A stretch of 64,000 bases of DNA, taken from Larix kaempferi. Its lineage: Eukaryota; Streptophyta; Pinopsida; Pinales; Pinaceae. The notes under the pieces were generated by a model that saw only the letters and a list, made by a program, of their open reading frames with translations, had not been told where the DNA came from and did no database searches. The position numbers were made by a program, and so were the translations under genes. Location: assembly GCA_027924585.1 (NCBI GenBank), contig BSBM01000423.1:4191501-4255500 (forward strand). The letters run 5' to 3'. Positions 1 through 9,734 of this stretch are shown here, in pieces (the first letter of the stretch is position 1; each line of letters opens with the position of its first letter).

Positions 1-861
1 TCAAACCCAAGTTATTTTCGTCCCTTAATCTGCTGAGGCCAAAAGGGAGAATGGTAAAGATAAGCAAAATATTTTTGATAAGACATCGAATGATACAAGG
101 CCTACAGATACTCCATATCAGTCAGATGGGGCTTCCAACTCAAGGAAGACCAAGTATTCTCAGATGAAAAGATCCAAGTGCACATATTGTCTTAGAGGTT
201 TTCACCCTGAGAGTGCGAAAGCTATAGATTGGATGGCTCAGTTACTTGAGAAGAAAAATATTCTTGTACCTGCATGTACAAGGAAGAAAGATCCTGATAC
301 TGAGCCTTCTAGATCCAAAGACAAAGAAAGATGTCATCCCGCATGGAAAGTGCATCAACAGATTCTTCCTTCATCATAGATTCAGGGGCATCAAGACACA
401 TGTCTTCCTCCCAAGATCTCTTCTCTAGTTTTGAAAGCTCAGTTGGCCCTTCCATCGGATTGGGAAATAATTCAGAAATATCCTCTTAGGGGATTGGAAG
501 AATCAATATTGACTATGGTTACTTTTCTGATGTGCTTATGTTCCTTCTCTTGCAGCAAATTTACTTTCAGTATATCAAATGACTCATATTGGAGAGCCCA
601 AAAGAGTGATCTTTTCTCCAAATGAAGTTGAGGTACAAGACATGGTTTCATTGCAAAAGGAGTTGCAAATCATGAGACAAAAATCTATGAGTTTTCCCAC
701 TTCTTACCTCTATTAAAGGAGTTTTCTCTTCTCTCTCATACTCATGAAGAGAGTAGACTATCTCATCTCAACTATAAGCTAGCTCAAAAAGTGGTTGAAG
801 GTATTCCAAATAGCAAGATTTCTCATGGCACCTCCAAAGGTTGCTTGAAAGGACAGGACTG
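1..861 (+). pseudogene. Copia A gag C-terminus, protease and pre-integrase remnant
   Basis: Near 173 a basic stretch leads into a damaged zinc knuckle (CTYCLRGFHPESA), which matches CxxCKKGNHPKSSC in copia E. The aspartic protease active site is intact as DSGASRHM (Asp codon 379-381) and is followed by the usual flap-like section. An in-frame TAG occurs near 487. A frameshift near 530 moves the reading into the stretch VPSLAANLLSVYQMTH, a typical copia post-protease motif. From 740 to 861 there is an integrase HHCC-like remnant (RLSHLNYKLA ... SKGCLKGQ). Conserved copia motifs in order make the family assignment firm; the product is non-functional. Confidence 0.8.
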
Positions 862-1720
862 ATCTAAGAAGATTGAGAAAAAGAGGACTCTTAAAGAAGT
901 GCGAATGCTAGATCCAGATCCACAAGAAACTAATGATCTAGCACCTATTGGTTCAAATCCTATGTCCAAATGGGCCGTCACTACTACATCCACTAGTGAT
1001 CTTGTTGAAGATCCATCATCATCATATTCTAGTTCTTTTGGTAAAGATATCACCTATGATGGATCAAGGGAGATATCATAGTTCGACATGCACCTTCCGA
1101 AGCAGTTTCATGATGTTCCCAATTCATCAGATTCAGAGTTTGGAAGTGATGATGAGCCAATTTCACTTGCTTCTTCACATGAATTTTCAGATTCAGAGTT
1201 TGAGAGGGATGATGAGTTTCAAGAGAGAGAATATCCATCACATGGTAGTTTAGATTTGGAGTATGAGACATCATCTTCACATGCTTATTCACATAATATT
1301 TCATATTCAGAGCTTAGGAGTTTTGATGAGATCCAAGAGAGTGAAACTTCATCACATGGTAGATCTGATTCAGAGTATGACAGTGAATATGATGAAGAGC
1401 AAATGCTAGATCCATATCCACAAGAACCTGAATATCTAGCAAATGCTAATGAGGAAATGGGAGATTAAGTTCCACAATAACCTTATGATCTCTCAAATGA
1501 TTTTCCTCCTCTTACAAGATGGGCAGCCACTACTCTCATATCTATTGAAGATCTTGTTGGTAATCCAGCCGATCGACGGAGAACCATATCATATTTTTAG
1601 AATGGAAGGTTTCATCCTTCTCACATTACTGATCCATTTTAGATCAATCGATCCTTCTTTGGAAAAGAAGGACACTTGCCTCTTTCAGGGGTAAGTAATG
1701 ACATGATTCTTTAGCAACCT
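862..1720 (+). pseudogene. Copia A INT-RT linker, acidic and serine-rich
   Basis: This stretch follows the integrase remnant directly. The longest open segment (1088-1468) is rich in Ser, Asp and Glu with repeats of the type SDSEF-[GE]-[SR]-DDE, and the motif MLDP-P-QEP/ET appears at both ends (904 and 1402). The segments KWAVTTTSTSDLVEDP (~967) and RWAATTLISIEDLVGNP (~1515) align with the KWA...VGDP linker of copia E, so the linker may be partly duplicated. Such linkers normally join integrase to RT; here no RT follows and the sequence runs into the 3' untranslated part. Confidence 0.6.
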
Positions 1721-1870
1721 TCAATCTATTTTGAGGGAGGGATTTCTTCCCACTCAGTTTTCCCTCTTTCTTCACTTAGTTTATTTAGATTGATTGTACG
1801 GGGTGACCTTTGGTCTTAGTCACTAGGGCCCTATTTTTAGATTTTACTTATTATCTCATAGTATAGCTTG

Positions 1871-1877
1871 TAGGGGG
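1871..1877 (+). other. Polypurine tract of copia A
   Basis: The short purine run TAGGGGG lies directly before the LTR start TGTTGGAATATTC. It is the expected plus-strand priming site for second-strand synthesis. Confidence 0.75.
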
Positions 1878-2680
1878 TGTTGGAATATTCACACCATCTT
1901 TATTATATTTTGCATGCCACTACATGCATCCAATCATCATCATGGTGGTCTCCCCAGCACCTAGAGCTCACTTTCAGCTCCCCAGATCTTGTCTTTAGCC
2001 CCCATTTGGCCTCTTACCTACTCGATGCACCCTTCTTGACTCTTCTGCATGACAAGTGCACCTTTCTCACCTACCAAACTCAGTTAGTGCACCTTTACTC
2101 ACCTACCTTCAGTTATCACTCAGTTAGAGTGCTCTTCTTCACCTACCAGGAGTGATCACTCAGTTAGTACATGGATTGAGTAGTTCTTCCACTGATTGCT
2201 CATGCTAACTGTTGTAGCTTCTAGTTAGCTAGTTCTGGAGTTCCACTTGACTATTTGACGGCCTCATGCGCCCCCCTTGGAGTCTCCATTCCCTGATTTA
2301 TGCTTAGATGGTTCTGTTAGACTCAGTTGGACACACTTGAATGACCCTTACCATTTATGCCTGATACTACTGACTGGATGATGTCTCCATAGTTACCCAA
2401 GCTAGACTTTGAGCTCAGATTTGAATTCCCTACTTAGCTAATTCGAATCCTATATGATGCTTCATCATAGATTATTGTATCACATTCTTTACATTCATTA
2501 TTCATTGCATGACACTGTTATTGTTCATTATTATGTGTTTATGAGTGATTATTGAGTGTCTCCTTCTCTTATTCTTTGCAACATACTTGAGAGTTTGATT
2601 GTGAGTTTGTTACAGTTGCTAGATCCCTTCCAGATTATCACATTTGTTACAAAATTTCATTTGTTACTTTTTACATTTCA
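1878..2680 (+). repeat. 3' LTR of copia A
   Basis: The LTR starts TGTTGGAATATTCACACC after the polypurine tract. It is placed to end near ...TTTACATTTCA, by analogy with the ATTTCACA end of the related copia E LTR and because the L0 coding signal begins immediately afterwards. The right edge could be off by a few bases. Several copies of CTCAGTTAG and CACCTAC make the first third internally repetitive. No partner LTR is present in the window. Confidence 0.7.
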
Positions 2681-3244
2681 CTTTTGATTTATCATCATTT
2701 GAACCTTTAGTTCCCCTAACTTGAAAAATTATTCTTTCCTCTTGTTGATGGGGTCTTCTTCCTTATGTTGGCACTTGGTTGAACAACTGATTGACATGCT
2801 GGTTGGTTTCTTGCTTGGCCCACTTCAAGAATTCTTGCCTAATTCATCTAATGCATCATTTGTATATTTTCTTTCCCCATAGGTGGAATAAAAGCAAGTG
2901 GAGTGGGATGATTGTCAAATTGGGTTGGAATTTGCACAATGGACTATCCTTCTACTTGAATGGGTCGTTGACCACCTCATTGTCTTGAAGGTTTTCTTGG
3001 TGTTTGTCCTGCTAGCACTTTAGGTGGAATAATTAGTTTGTGATATTGCTCCATTGACTCCCATTCATTTCCCATGGGAATATTGTGTTCCTTTAGTGCT
3101 TCTAGGGATATTTCAGCATTTGTGATTTTATCATATGAGATTAGCCCTATATTCTTAGCAATATTCTTTAGTATAAACCATATTTCAAAGTCACATTTGA
3201 GCCTATAAATTTCATGTTCTCCACTGACATATCCATCTATAGAA
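2681..3244 (-). pseudogene. L0 locus, 3'-most fragment (unknown protein)
   Basis: Read on the minus strand, the frame coming from 10337 continues here without interruption once copia B is removed, through segments such as IDGYVSGEHEIYRLKCDFE and NIPMGNEWESMEQYHKL. It ends in scattered stops below about 2980, with coding-like remnants (PLAFIPPMGKKIYK) down to the copia A LTR. The product is not recognised. It could be a structural gene of an unknown repeat or a degenerate host gene. A viral movement-protein-like assignment was considered but not supported. Confidence 0.55.
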
Positions 3245-3888
3245 TGTTGATGTATATGTAACTTCGGAATGTATTTCACATATATGTATATTGTATTCCT
3301 ATAGATATGTTATTATTCATCTATACCGAAGTGTCGTCATTTATACTGTAAGTGTCGTAACTTATACTTGATGGGTTATTAGACCACCTTGTTGGGGTCG
3401 GCCCTGTATAAGTCATGTGGGTCAAAGGGTTATTAGACCACCCTATTGGGGATTGGCCATGTGGCTCAAAGGGTTATTAGACCACCCCAGTGGGGGTCGG
3501 CCTAGTCAGCATTATGTTAAGTGGTTATGTTGAGGCCGACCTAGTTGAGTAAAGGTCAAGTCAAGTTAGTGTATAAATAGAGAGTGTCTCTCTCATTTTA
3601 CACATTTTATTCTCTCACTCACACTTGGGAGAGTGGCGCACTTGTGGAGGAGGAGGCTTTGATGCTAGGAGAAGACTATCTCTTGTATTCTAGTTATATC
3701 ATTGCTCTATCTATCTCTGAGGAAGTTATTGGGGTTTTTCACCTTTATGGTTTTCCCCAAGTAAGCTCTGTGTCTCTTATGTGCTTGCATTATTGTGTCC
3801 AGGATTGATATGCTGTAGATTTGCTGTACATGTTGTTCTCTCAGTTAAGATCCTAGATCATATTGAAGTAAATTCTGAAAATTTAACA
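3245..3888 (+). repeat. 5' LTR of copia B
   Basis: It starts TGTTGATGTATATGTAAC and ends AATTTAACA. It is 644 bp against 602 bp for its 3' partner, because one extra ~42-bp unit (TCAAAGGGTTATTAGACCACCC plus linker) is present around 3424-3470. A TATA-like stretch (GTATAAATAGAG, ~3572) precedes a C/T-rich stretch and probably belongs to the element promoter. The R/U5 boundary cannot be fixed by eye. Confidence 0.93.
3572..3583 (+). promoter_or_regulatory. TATA-like promoter element in copia B LTR
   Basis: GTATAAATAGAGAG sits about two thirds into the LTR. The same motif occurs at the equivalent place in the 3' LTR (~10017) and in both copia C LTRs (~15708 and ~25318), and its complement occurs in copia D. 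Conservation across five LTRs supports a core-promoter role. Confidence 0.6.
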
Positions 3889-3900
3889 TGGTATCAGAGC
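3889..3900 (+). other. Primer binding site of copia B
   Basis: TGGTATCAGAGC lies immediately after the LTR end. It is the standard plant copia site complementary to the 3' end of initiator methionine tRNA. Confidence 0.9.
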
Positions 3901-5230
3901 TAGCCTGAAAGAAGGCATGATATGGCATGTATGACACTTGTTGCACTTACGATGCTAGGGCTTGATATAGAAAAAACCAGTCATCGTAGAAATTTCGTTA
4001 TAAATCCGTTTTGGAAAATTTTTCGGATCTGAAACATTTACAGGTCGAAGATCAGATCCCCATGTACCTTTTGTCCAAAGGAAAACCTCTAATTCGTTGT
4101 ACTTTGTGATTTATGATCTGTACAATATAGGGTTTCTGCCTCTTCCAGATGTGAGTCAAAATCAGGTGACCTTGGGAAAAAGGTCATAACTTGGGCTAGG
4201 AAGCTCCAAATGAAATTTCGTAAAGAGTGACAGGTAGTACACATACTTTAATATCTCAGAAACATTTTTCAGAGGCCGAAGTTGAACCAGTGACACGTGG
4301 CACGCCGTACAAGTTCGATCTCCTATATTATCCCATAAACAGGTCACGTTACGACACTTGGCATAACTCTCTCTTAGAGAATCCAATTGAGGTCATACCT
4401 ATCAATATGGAAAGACAACAGGTCATGCTATCTCAGGAAAATTTCTCAGAGGCCGAATTTTGAACAGTGACACATGGAACACCGTACAAGTTAGCTCTCC
4501 TGTATTATCCCATAAACAGGTCACGTTGCGACACTTGGCATAACTCTCTCTCAGAGAATCCAATTGAGGTCAGACCTGTCAGGATAGAAAGATAACAGGT
4601 CAGGCTATCTCATGAAACTTTTTCAGACCCTGTGGATCAAAAAGTTCATAGGTACGCCAGAAACAATCAGGTACATATTTCTGTCAAAACAGAATTATTT
4701 TTGAGTACCTTCATTCATGGCTTCCGGAATTTAGGGCTTCGGAGAAAGTTGGAATTTTTGTAATCGGAGACCACGGATGGATGCTACTCATCAAAATCAA
4801 AATTTAGAGACCAAGATCAGAATTTTTGGTTGGGAAAAAGGCCAGGCTTGATCAGACCCTAGTTCAGGACTTTGATCAGAAAAGTGGAAAATTAGGGCTT
4901 CTGCAAAAATAGGAATTTTTGAAATCTGTGACCACGGCTGGAAGCTCCTCATAAAAATAGAAGCTTAGAGATTTGGATCAAACCTTTTGATGGGGAAGAA
5001 GAGTGGGATTCATAAAACCCCAGTTCGGGGTCACATCCAGTGAATCCAGAAGTTTCAAAGGAAAAATTGAGGAGTGAAACTTTGCAGTTTTCAAATTCTG
5101 AGCATACCAACTTGATCAGCTCATCAGGGCACATATTTCTATCCTTTCAAAAGTTTGAAATTCAAAGTTTGAATTTTTGGGGTTTCTCTTACAAACCCTA
5201 ATCCAGCTCCATATCCAGTTCTTGCAAATC
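3901..5230 (+). other. Copia B leader with internal ~190-bp tandem duplication
   Basis: This is untranslated leader between the primer site and the gag remnant. A block containing TCTCAGA..CATTTTTCAGAGGCCGAA, CACGCCGTACAAGTT, ATCCCATAAACAGGTCACGTT and CTCAGAGAATCCAATTGAGGTC occurs twice in tandem (about 4245-4435 and 4436-4620). Copia D has the same leader with the same duplication, on the minus strand (~38300-38700). Short open stretches here are not protein genes. Confidence 0.7.
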
Positions 5231-5395
5231 AAGTGGATTGGGTTAGTCCTAGAAGAAGATGGATTGGTCACCTGCATAAGTGAAGAAGTTCCTGTTTCAG
5301 AGGGAGATGAGGCTAAGGCCTTACATAAGAAGATTACAAGAAATATCGACAGGTATGACTTATCCAGGTATGTTTCGAGATTTGTTCATGATTAA
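5231..5395 (+). pseudogene. Copia B gag remnant
   Basis: About 50 codons (WIGLVLEEDGL...VPVSEGDEAKALHKK) align with the copia C gag segment RIGLILEENEL...IPIPEDEEAKVLHKK. The gag N-terminus and everything downstream (zinc knuckle, protease, pre-integrase) are missing. Copia D retains the same short piece on the minus strand at ~37780-37870, so the deletion predates both insertions. Confidence 0.7.
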
Positions 5396-6310
5396 GTTTA
5401 TTGTATATTTGTCTTCATATTATTACAGTTAGTACAATCTTGATTAAATCTAGACTTGTCATATCACCTTAATAAAATTATGAATGCACGATAAAAGATA
5501 TTCATTGATTAGGGTGTTGACACTTATGATTGTACTAATGCATTATAGTGTTGTATGAGGTTTATGTTGTCTGCTAACACAAAAAGGTACACCAAGAAAG
5601 TCAAATCATGTTCTACTTCAAGAACATATGCTCATGGTGACATGAAGACAAATATTCATCCATTGTCATGGATCACATAGAAGATCTACTTTCGAGGTAT
5701 GTATAACTTGGTTCTACAATGGTTAACTTATGAGACATGCAGGTTACTAGCACAAGTCACTGAAGAGAACCAGAAGACATTATGCGGGTATGTTAGACAT
5801 ATCTAACTAGCATGCTAATCCAGGTATGTTTTTCCTATATCAAGCTAGAATCCTACCTTGTGTTAGGATCTTATACTGTTGTGTTGTTGATAATGATTAT
5901 TCATGAAGTCATAGGTTTGAATAGTCATGGTTGTATGCATATTATGTTTCTTACCATAATTGATGATATTACTAACTAGAAGAATCATGAAGGTATAGGT
6001 TTGAGTAATCACGGGTTTATGCATTGATGATTTAACTAATCAGAAGAGTCCTATGATCAAATAAGAATATGCATGAGTAAAAGAAGACTTCTTTGAAACC
6101 TTGAATACTAATGTTTATTATCTGTGAATGATCATGACTATACATGTTTAAGACTATTGTGTTTTGATAGTATTAAGATTATACTAATAAATGTGTGATT
6201 ATGTATGAGACATCAAGGATAACATAATGATGATACTAATAAGCATGCATAGTGATTAAGGATGGATGTAAGTTCAAGGAAAGGTAATCCAGGAAGCAAA
6301 GATCAAGAGG
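5396..6310 (+). other. Copia B non-coding spacer shared with copia D
   Basis: This is an AT-rich stretch without meaningful reading frames. Short segments (for example the run around 5540-5590 with GTACTAATGCATTATAGTGTTGT, and 5840-5870) recur in the same order in copia D at ~37000-37740 on the minus strand. It occupies the place where copia C has its gag-protease-integrase genes. No gene is seen. Confidence 0.6.
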
Positions 6311-6472
6311 GAGCACACCCCAATTGTTCCTGCAAGAACGCAAAGGAGCACACTTCAGTAGTTTCTTCAAGGATGCAGATATTCAGAGGGAGTTGACCAC
6401 TTCTCACAATCCACATCAGAATGGAGTTACACAGATTCATAGGGAGTCCACCCAGCATCCAAACAAAGATAC
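6311..6472 (+). pseudogene. Copia B integrase scrap
   Basis: The translation around 6360-6440 contains DADIQRELTTSHNPHQNGVT, which matches the region just before the catalytic Glu in copia integrases (GI.RELT..P.QQNGVAER). The two catalytic Asp regions are absent and the Glu segment is degraded. The equivalent scrap in copia C is at about 18390-18460. Confidence 0.65.
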
Positions 6473-6870
6473 GTATTTGAATTGTCATTTCTTACTTAAT
6501 GTTATTCAATAATGTATATGCTTATGTTCCTAGAATTAGGTTGTGTATTATGCACATTAGAATAGTTGCATTGATGAACAGTATACTACTAATATACATG
6601 GGTAAGTGGCCTATGGCACTGTATAACATTCCATTACTACTTATCTAGAATGAAACCTCTTTGCTGACATGTTGGGAGTTATGCTCACTCTTAACAATGT
6701 TCTGGTAGAGATTGGAAGGCATCTAGAAAGTTACGAGATATGGATAAATGTTGTATTGAAGCATTGGATAAGTTAATTGGATGACTATATGACATATTTC
6801 TTTATGTGTAAGAATTTGTTCTGAAAACTATGAGATGTTTTCTAATCATGCAATTTAACTTGTTGTGTAG
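6473..6870 (+). other. GT...AG-bounded conserved block in copia B
   Basis: This 398-bp non-coding block starts GTATTTGAATTG and ends TTGTTGTGTAG, directly followed by GAAAGATC. The same block occurs in copia C (18538-18951) and, more diverged, in copia D (minus strand, 36962-36551), always between the integrase scrap and the RT side. The boundaries look like a spliceosomal intron, but splicing is inferred only. Confidence 0.55.
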
Positions 6871-7231
6871 GAAAGATCGTATGCCATCACCTACAAAAGA
6901 AGAACTACAACATTTGTTCAGCAACAAAATTATCTATTGAAGATATTGAAGTTCCCAGGATACGGGAAGAATGCCTTGATCCATTGATCATGAAGAACGA
7001 TGTTTGGGATGTGGTCCCAAGAGCAGAAGGGAAGTCTGTTGTGACTTCCAATGGAACTATCAGATCAAGCATGCTACAGATGGCAGCATAGAGAAATATA
7101 AAAGTGATGAAATAGAAGATACACCAGATGGATTTCAAGACAGTTTTCTTGAATGGTGAAGTTGAAGAAGTGTATGTGGAGCAGCCACTTGGTTCTGAGA
7201 CACATGACAGGGAGTCATATATGTGTAGAAC
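6871..7231 (+). pseudogene. Copia B RT N-terminal fragment
   Basis: Read with frameshifts, this contains a linker and RT start (IEVPRIREECL, NDVWDVVPRAEGKSVVTS, YQIKHATDGSIEKYKSDE) and then jumps to DFKTVFLNGEVEE-YVEQP, the copia RT motif normally some 60 residues further on. The RT central part with the YVDD box is deleted, because the next segment already starts at GMMHHFLGREVW. The arrangement matches copia C, which has a slightly different deletion. Confidence 0.7.
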
Positions 7232-8095
7232 TTGGGTATGATGCACCACTTTCTAGGTAGGGAGGTGTGGCAAAGTGAAAATGGAATCTTCCTTGGACAA
7301 GGGAAGTATGTAGTAGAGATCCTGAAGAGGTTCGAGATGATGGACTACGAAGCTATGGCATCAAACCTGAAGCTTCTGTGTGATGCTTCATCTGAACCAG
7401 TTGATGTCACTATGTATCATCAGATGATTGGGTCCTTGATGTACCTGACGAACATGAGACCAGATATTTGCTTTGCGGTGAACACATTGAGCCAGTTCCT
7501 GACAGATCCGAGGAGTGTTCACCTGGTTGCTCTAAAGCATATTCTGAGGTACCAAAAAGGTACAGTGGATTATGGGATCAAGTATGAAGTGAATCAAAAG
7601 TTTAACCTGCAGGGTTATGTTGATTCAGATTGGGCTGGCAGTGCTGCAGATAGGAAGAGCACATCTAGGTGCTGCTTCAGTATGGGATTAGGTGTGATTT
7701 CTTGGTTCAACAGGAAGCAGTTCTGCGTAGCACTGAGTACAGCTGAGGCAGAGTATGTTGCAGCATGTTCAGCTAGTTGTGAGGCAGTATGTCTACGGAA
7801 GCTACTATCTGAGTTATTTGATCTCCCATTGGATGCTACTGGTATCTTTTGTGATAACCAGAGTTGTGTGAAGCTGTCTAAGAACCCAGTGTTTCATGAC
7901 AGGTCGAAACACATAGAGATCAAATATCACTATATCAGGGATATGGTGCAAAGATGAGCTGTGAAGCTCTTGTACATTGCGACAGACGAGCAGATTGCAG
8001 ATGTGGTTACGAAGCCACTAGCCAGGGTGAAGTTTGAGTACTTCAGGGAAAGGCTTGGTGTTCTTCAGATTGATGACACTTCAAGGAAGAAGTGA
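7232..8095 (+). pseudogene. Copia B RT C-terminus and RNase H
   Basis: 288 codons in one frame with a single internal stop (TGA at 7955-7957). The segment opens in the RT connection (MMHHFLGREVW, QGKYVVEILKRFEMMD, MIGSLMYLTNMRPDICFAVN) and continues through RNase H. The three RNase H acidic sites are present: DSDWAG (~7622), STAEAEY (~7737) and FCDNQSCVKL (~7849). The tail FHDRSKHIEIKYHYIRD and the C-terminus VTKPLARVKFEYFRERLGV are typical of copia. Copia C has Gly-Val where B has the stop, so the stop is a point mutation. No RT active site remains. Confidence 0.88.
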
Positions 8096-8169
8096 TGGAC
8101 ACATTTGCAGAAGCCATTCCAAGCATGTTGGAAGGAGGATCCTTCACATGGATGTGGATGTAAATGCTG

Positions 8170-8790
8170 GATGATGAGCATCAAGACAATGCTCCAGTTA
8201 CTGATTTGTATACGCATCATGTTGGATGCTGGATATGATCAGTTGGATCATTTATATATGTACACATCATGTTGGATGTTGGATATGATCAGTTGGATCA
8301 TTTATTTGTATATGTATGTACGCATAATGTTGGATGTTGGATATGACCGGTTGGATCATTTGTATGTATTTTGTATATGCATCATGTTGGATGCTTGGAC
8401 CATGTATTTGTATATGTATCAGGTGGATACATTGTATGATCAGGTGGATCATGTATGGTGATATGTATCATGTATTTGTATTTGTATTAGGTGGATACAC
8501 TGTATGATTAGGTGGATCATGTATGATGATATGTATCAGGTAGATACTTGGTATGCATCAGGTAGATGCATTGTATAATTAGGTGGATCATGTATGGTGA
8601 TATGTATCATGTATTTGTATTTGTATCAGGTGGATACACTATATGATCAGGTGGATCATGTATGATTATATGTATCAGGTAGATACTTGGTATGCATTAG
8701 GTAGATGCATTGTATGATCAGGATGATCATGGATGACGAGCTTCAGGATGTTGCTCCAGATAACATGCAGCAGGATGTTGCAGTGATGAT
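8170..8790 (+). repeat. Copia B 3' tandem array 1 (ATGTTGGATG / GGTGGATCATG units)
   Basis: Imperfect tandem units built from CATCATGTTGGATGCTGGATATGATCAGTTGGATCATTT change into units with GATCAGGTGGATCATGTATGGTGATATG and CAGGTAGATACTTGGTATGCAT. The array starts right after pol. Copia C carries the same array at 23640-24060 with different copy numbers. Confidence 0.8.
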
Positions 8791-8869
8791 GATCAGGATG
8801 ATCATGTGTACATCAGGATGATGTATGGTGAGTATCAGGTTGATACTCTATGGCCATGGAACAGGTTGT

Positions 8870-9480
8870 GCAGAGAAGCATGTAATTTGTGCCTTGGGAG
8901 ATTTGCAGATGGTCTCTCGAGGTTTTTCCTATGGCATGTAATTCGTACCCTGGGACATTTGGCAAATGCTCTTTCGAGGTTTTGCTTGGGAGGACATATA
9001 ATTTGTTCCCTGGGAGATCTACAGATAGTCTTTCGAGGTTTTTCCTATGGCATGTAATTTGTGCCCTAGGATATCTGGCAGATGCTCTTTCGAGGTTTTG
9101 TCCTATGGCATGTAATTTGTGCCCTGGGAGATCCGATAGGTTGAGCCATGTGCTCGTAATCAGTCCTGGGATGCTCTTTCGAGGTTTTTCCATGACCACA
9201 TGTAATTTGTGCCCTGGGAGATCCGACAGGTTGAGCCTTGTGCTCGTAATTAGTCCTGGGATGCTCTTTCGAGGTCTTGTGGTGACCACATGTAATTTGT
9301 GCCCTGGGAGATCCGATAGGTTGATACTTGTGCTCGTAATCAGTCCTGGGATTCTCTTTCGAGGTTTTGTGGTGGGGTCACATGTAATAAGTCCTGGAGA
9401 TCTGGACAAGATGAAAAAGGCCTCAGATGCTCTTTAGAGTTCTTGCTAGTTAAGAGACTCTTTTAAGGTTTTGTGACGCA
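8870..9480 (+). repeat. Copia B 3' tandem array 2 (~90-bp CCTGGGAGATC units)
   Basis: At least six diverged units share TGTAATTTGTGCCCTGGGAGAT and GATGCTCTTTCGAGGTTTT. The last three (from about 9121, 9213 and 9302) have a ~90-bp period and also share GATAGGTTGAGCC..GTGCTCGTAATCAGTCC. Because the period is near a multiple of three, long frames stay open on both strands (8813-9409 minus, 8889-9437 plus); these are judged repeat artefacts. Copia C has the matching array at 24190-24830. Confidence 0.8.
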
Positions 9481-9722
9481 TGTAATAAGTCCTGAGATTT
9501 CCACAGTATGGCCGGTCATGACGAAGACCTGCAGGTGGTGGGCCTACATCCAGTATGAAAAAGGACTGGCTCTGTAGAACTTCCTATGACGAGTAGATTC
9601 AGAGATTGATTGAGATAGTAGCAGCAGTGACGATGATGATGACTCAATGACGATTATCTAGTGACGATGATCCAGAGAAGATGACTTGTGCTAGAAGACC
9701 TGTGTCGAGAAATACCTTCCTA

Positions 9723-9734
9723 GTTAAGAGGGAG
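9723..9734 (+). other. Polypurine tract of copia B
   Basis: GTTAAGAGGGAG immediately precedes the 3' LTR. Copia C has the same tract (25053-25063), and its counterpart in copia D reads TTAAGGGGGAG on the minus strand. Confidence 0.8.

Larger units (their letters stand above)
1..2680 (+). mobile_element. Copia A, 3' part of a Ty1/copia retrotransposon
   Basis: Only the 3' portion lies in the window: gag C-terminus, protease, a pre-integrase remnant, an acidic linker, a polypurine tract and the 3' LTR. The integrase core, reverse transcriptase and RNase H that should follow are missing, so the element is internally deleted. Its zinc-knuckle region, protease and linker resemble copia E at 42.4-45.6 kb, so A and E are related subfamilies. 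The LTR abuts the minus-strand L0 locus at about 2681. The left LTR and TSD lie outside the window. Confidence 0.85.

Noticed and set aside
3584-3808. Short frame with Met start in the copia B LTR, repeated at 10032-10256
   Set aside because: It lies inside both LTRs downstream of the TATA-like motif and is conserved only because the LTRs are copies; no coding evidence.
8813-9437. Long open frames on both strands (198 and 182 codons) over the copia B array, with ~30-residue repeats such as KPRKSIPGLITSTRLNLSDL
   Set aside because: The array period is about 90 bp, so any stop-free unit stays open in every copy. The frames span unrelated units, lack a conserved start, and are not preserved in copia C.
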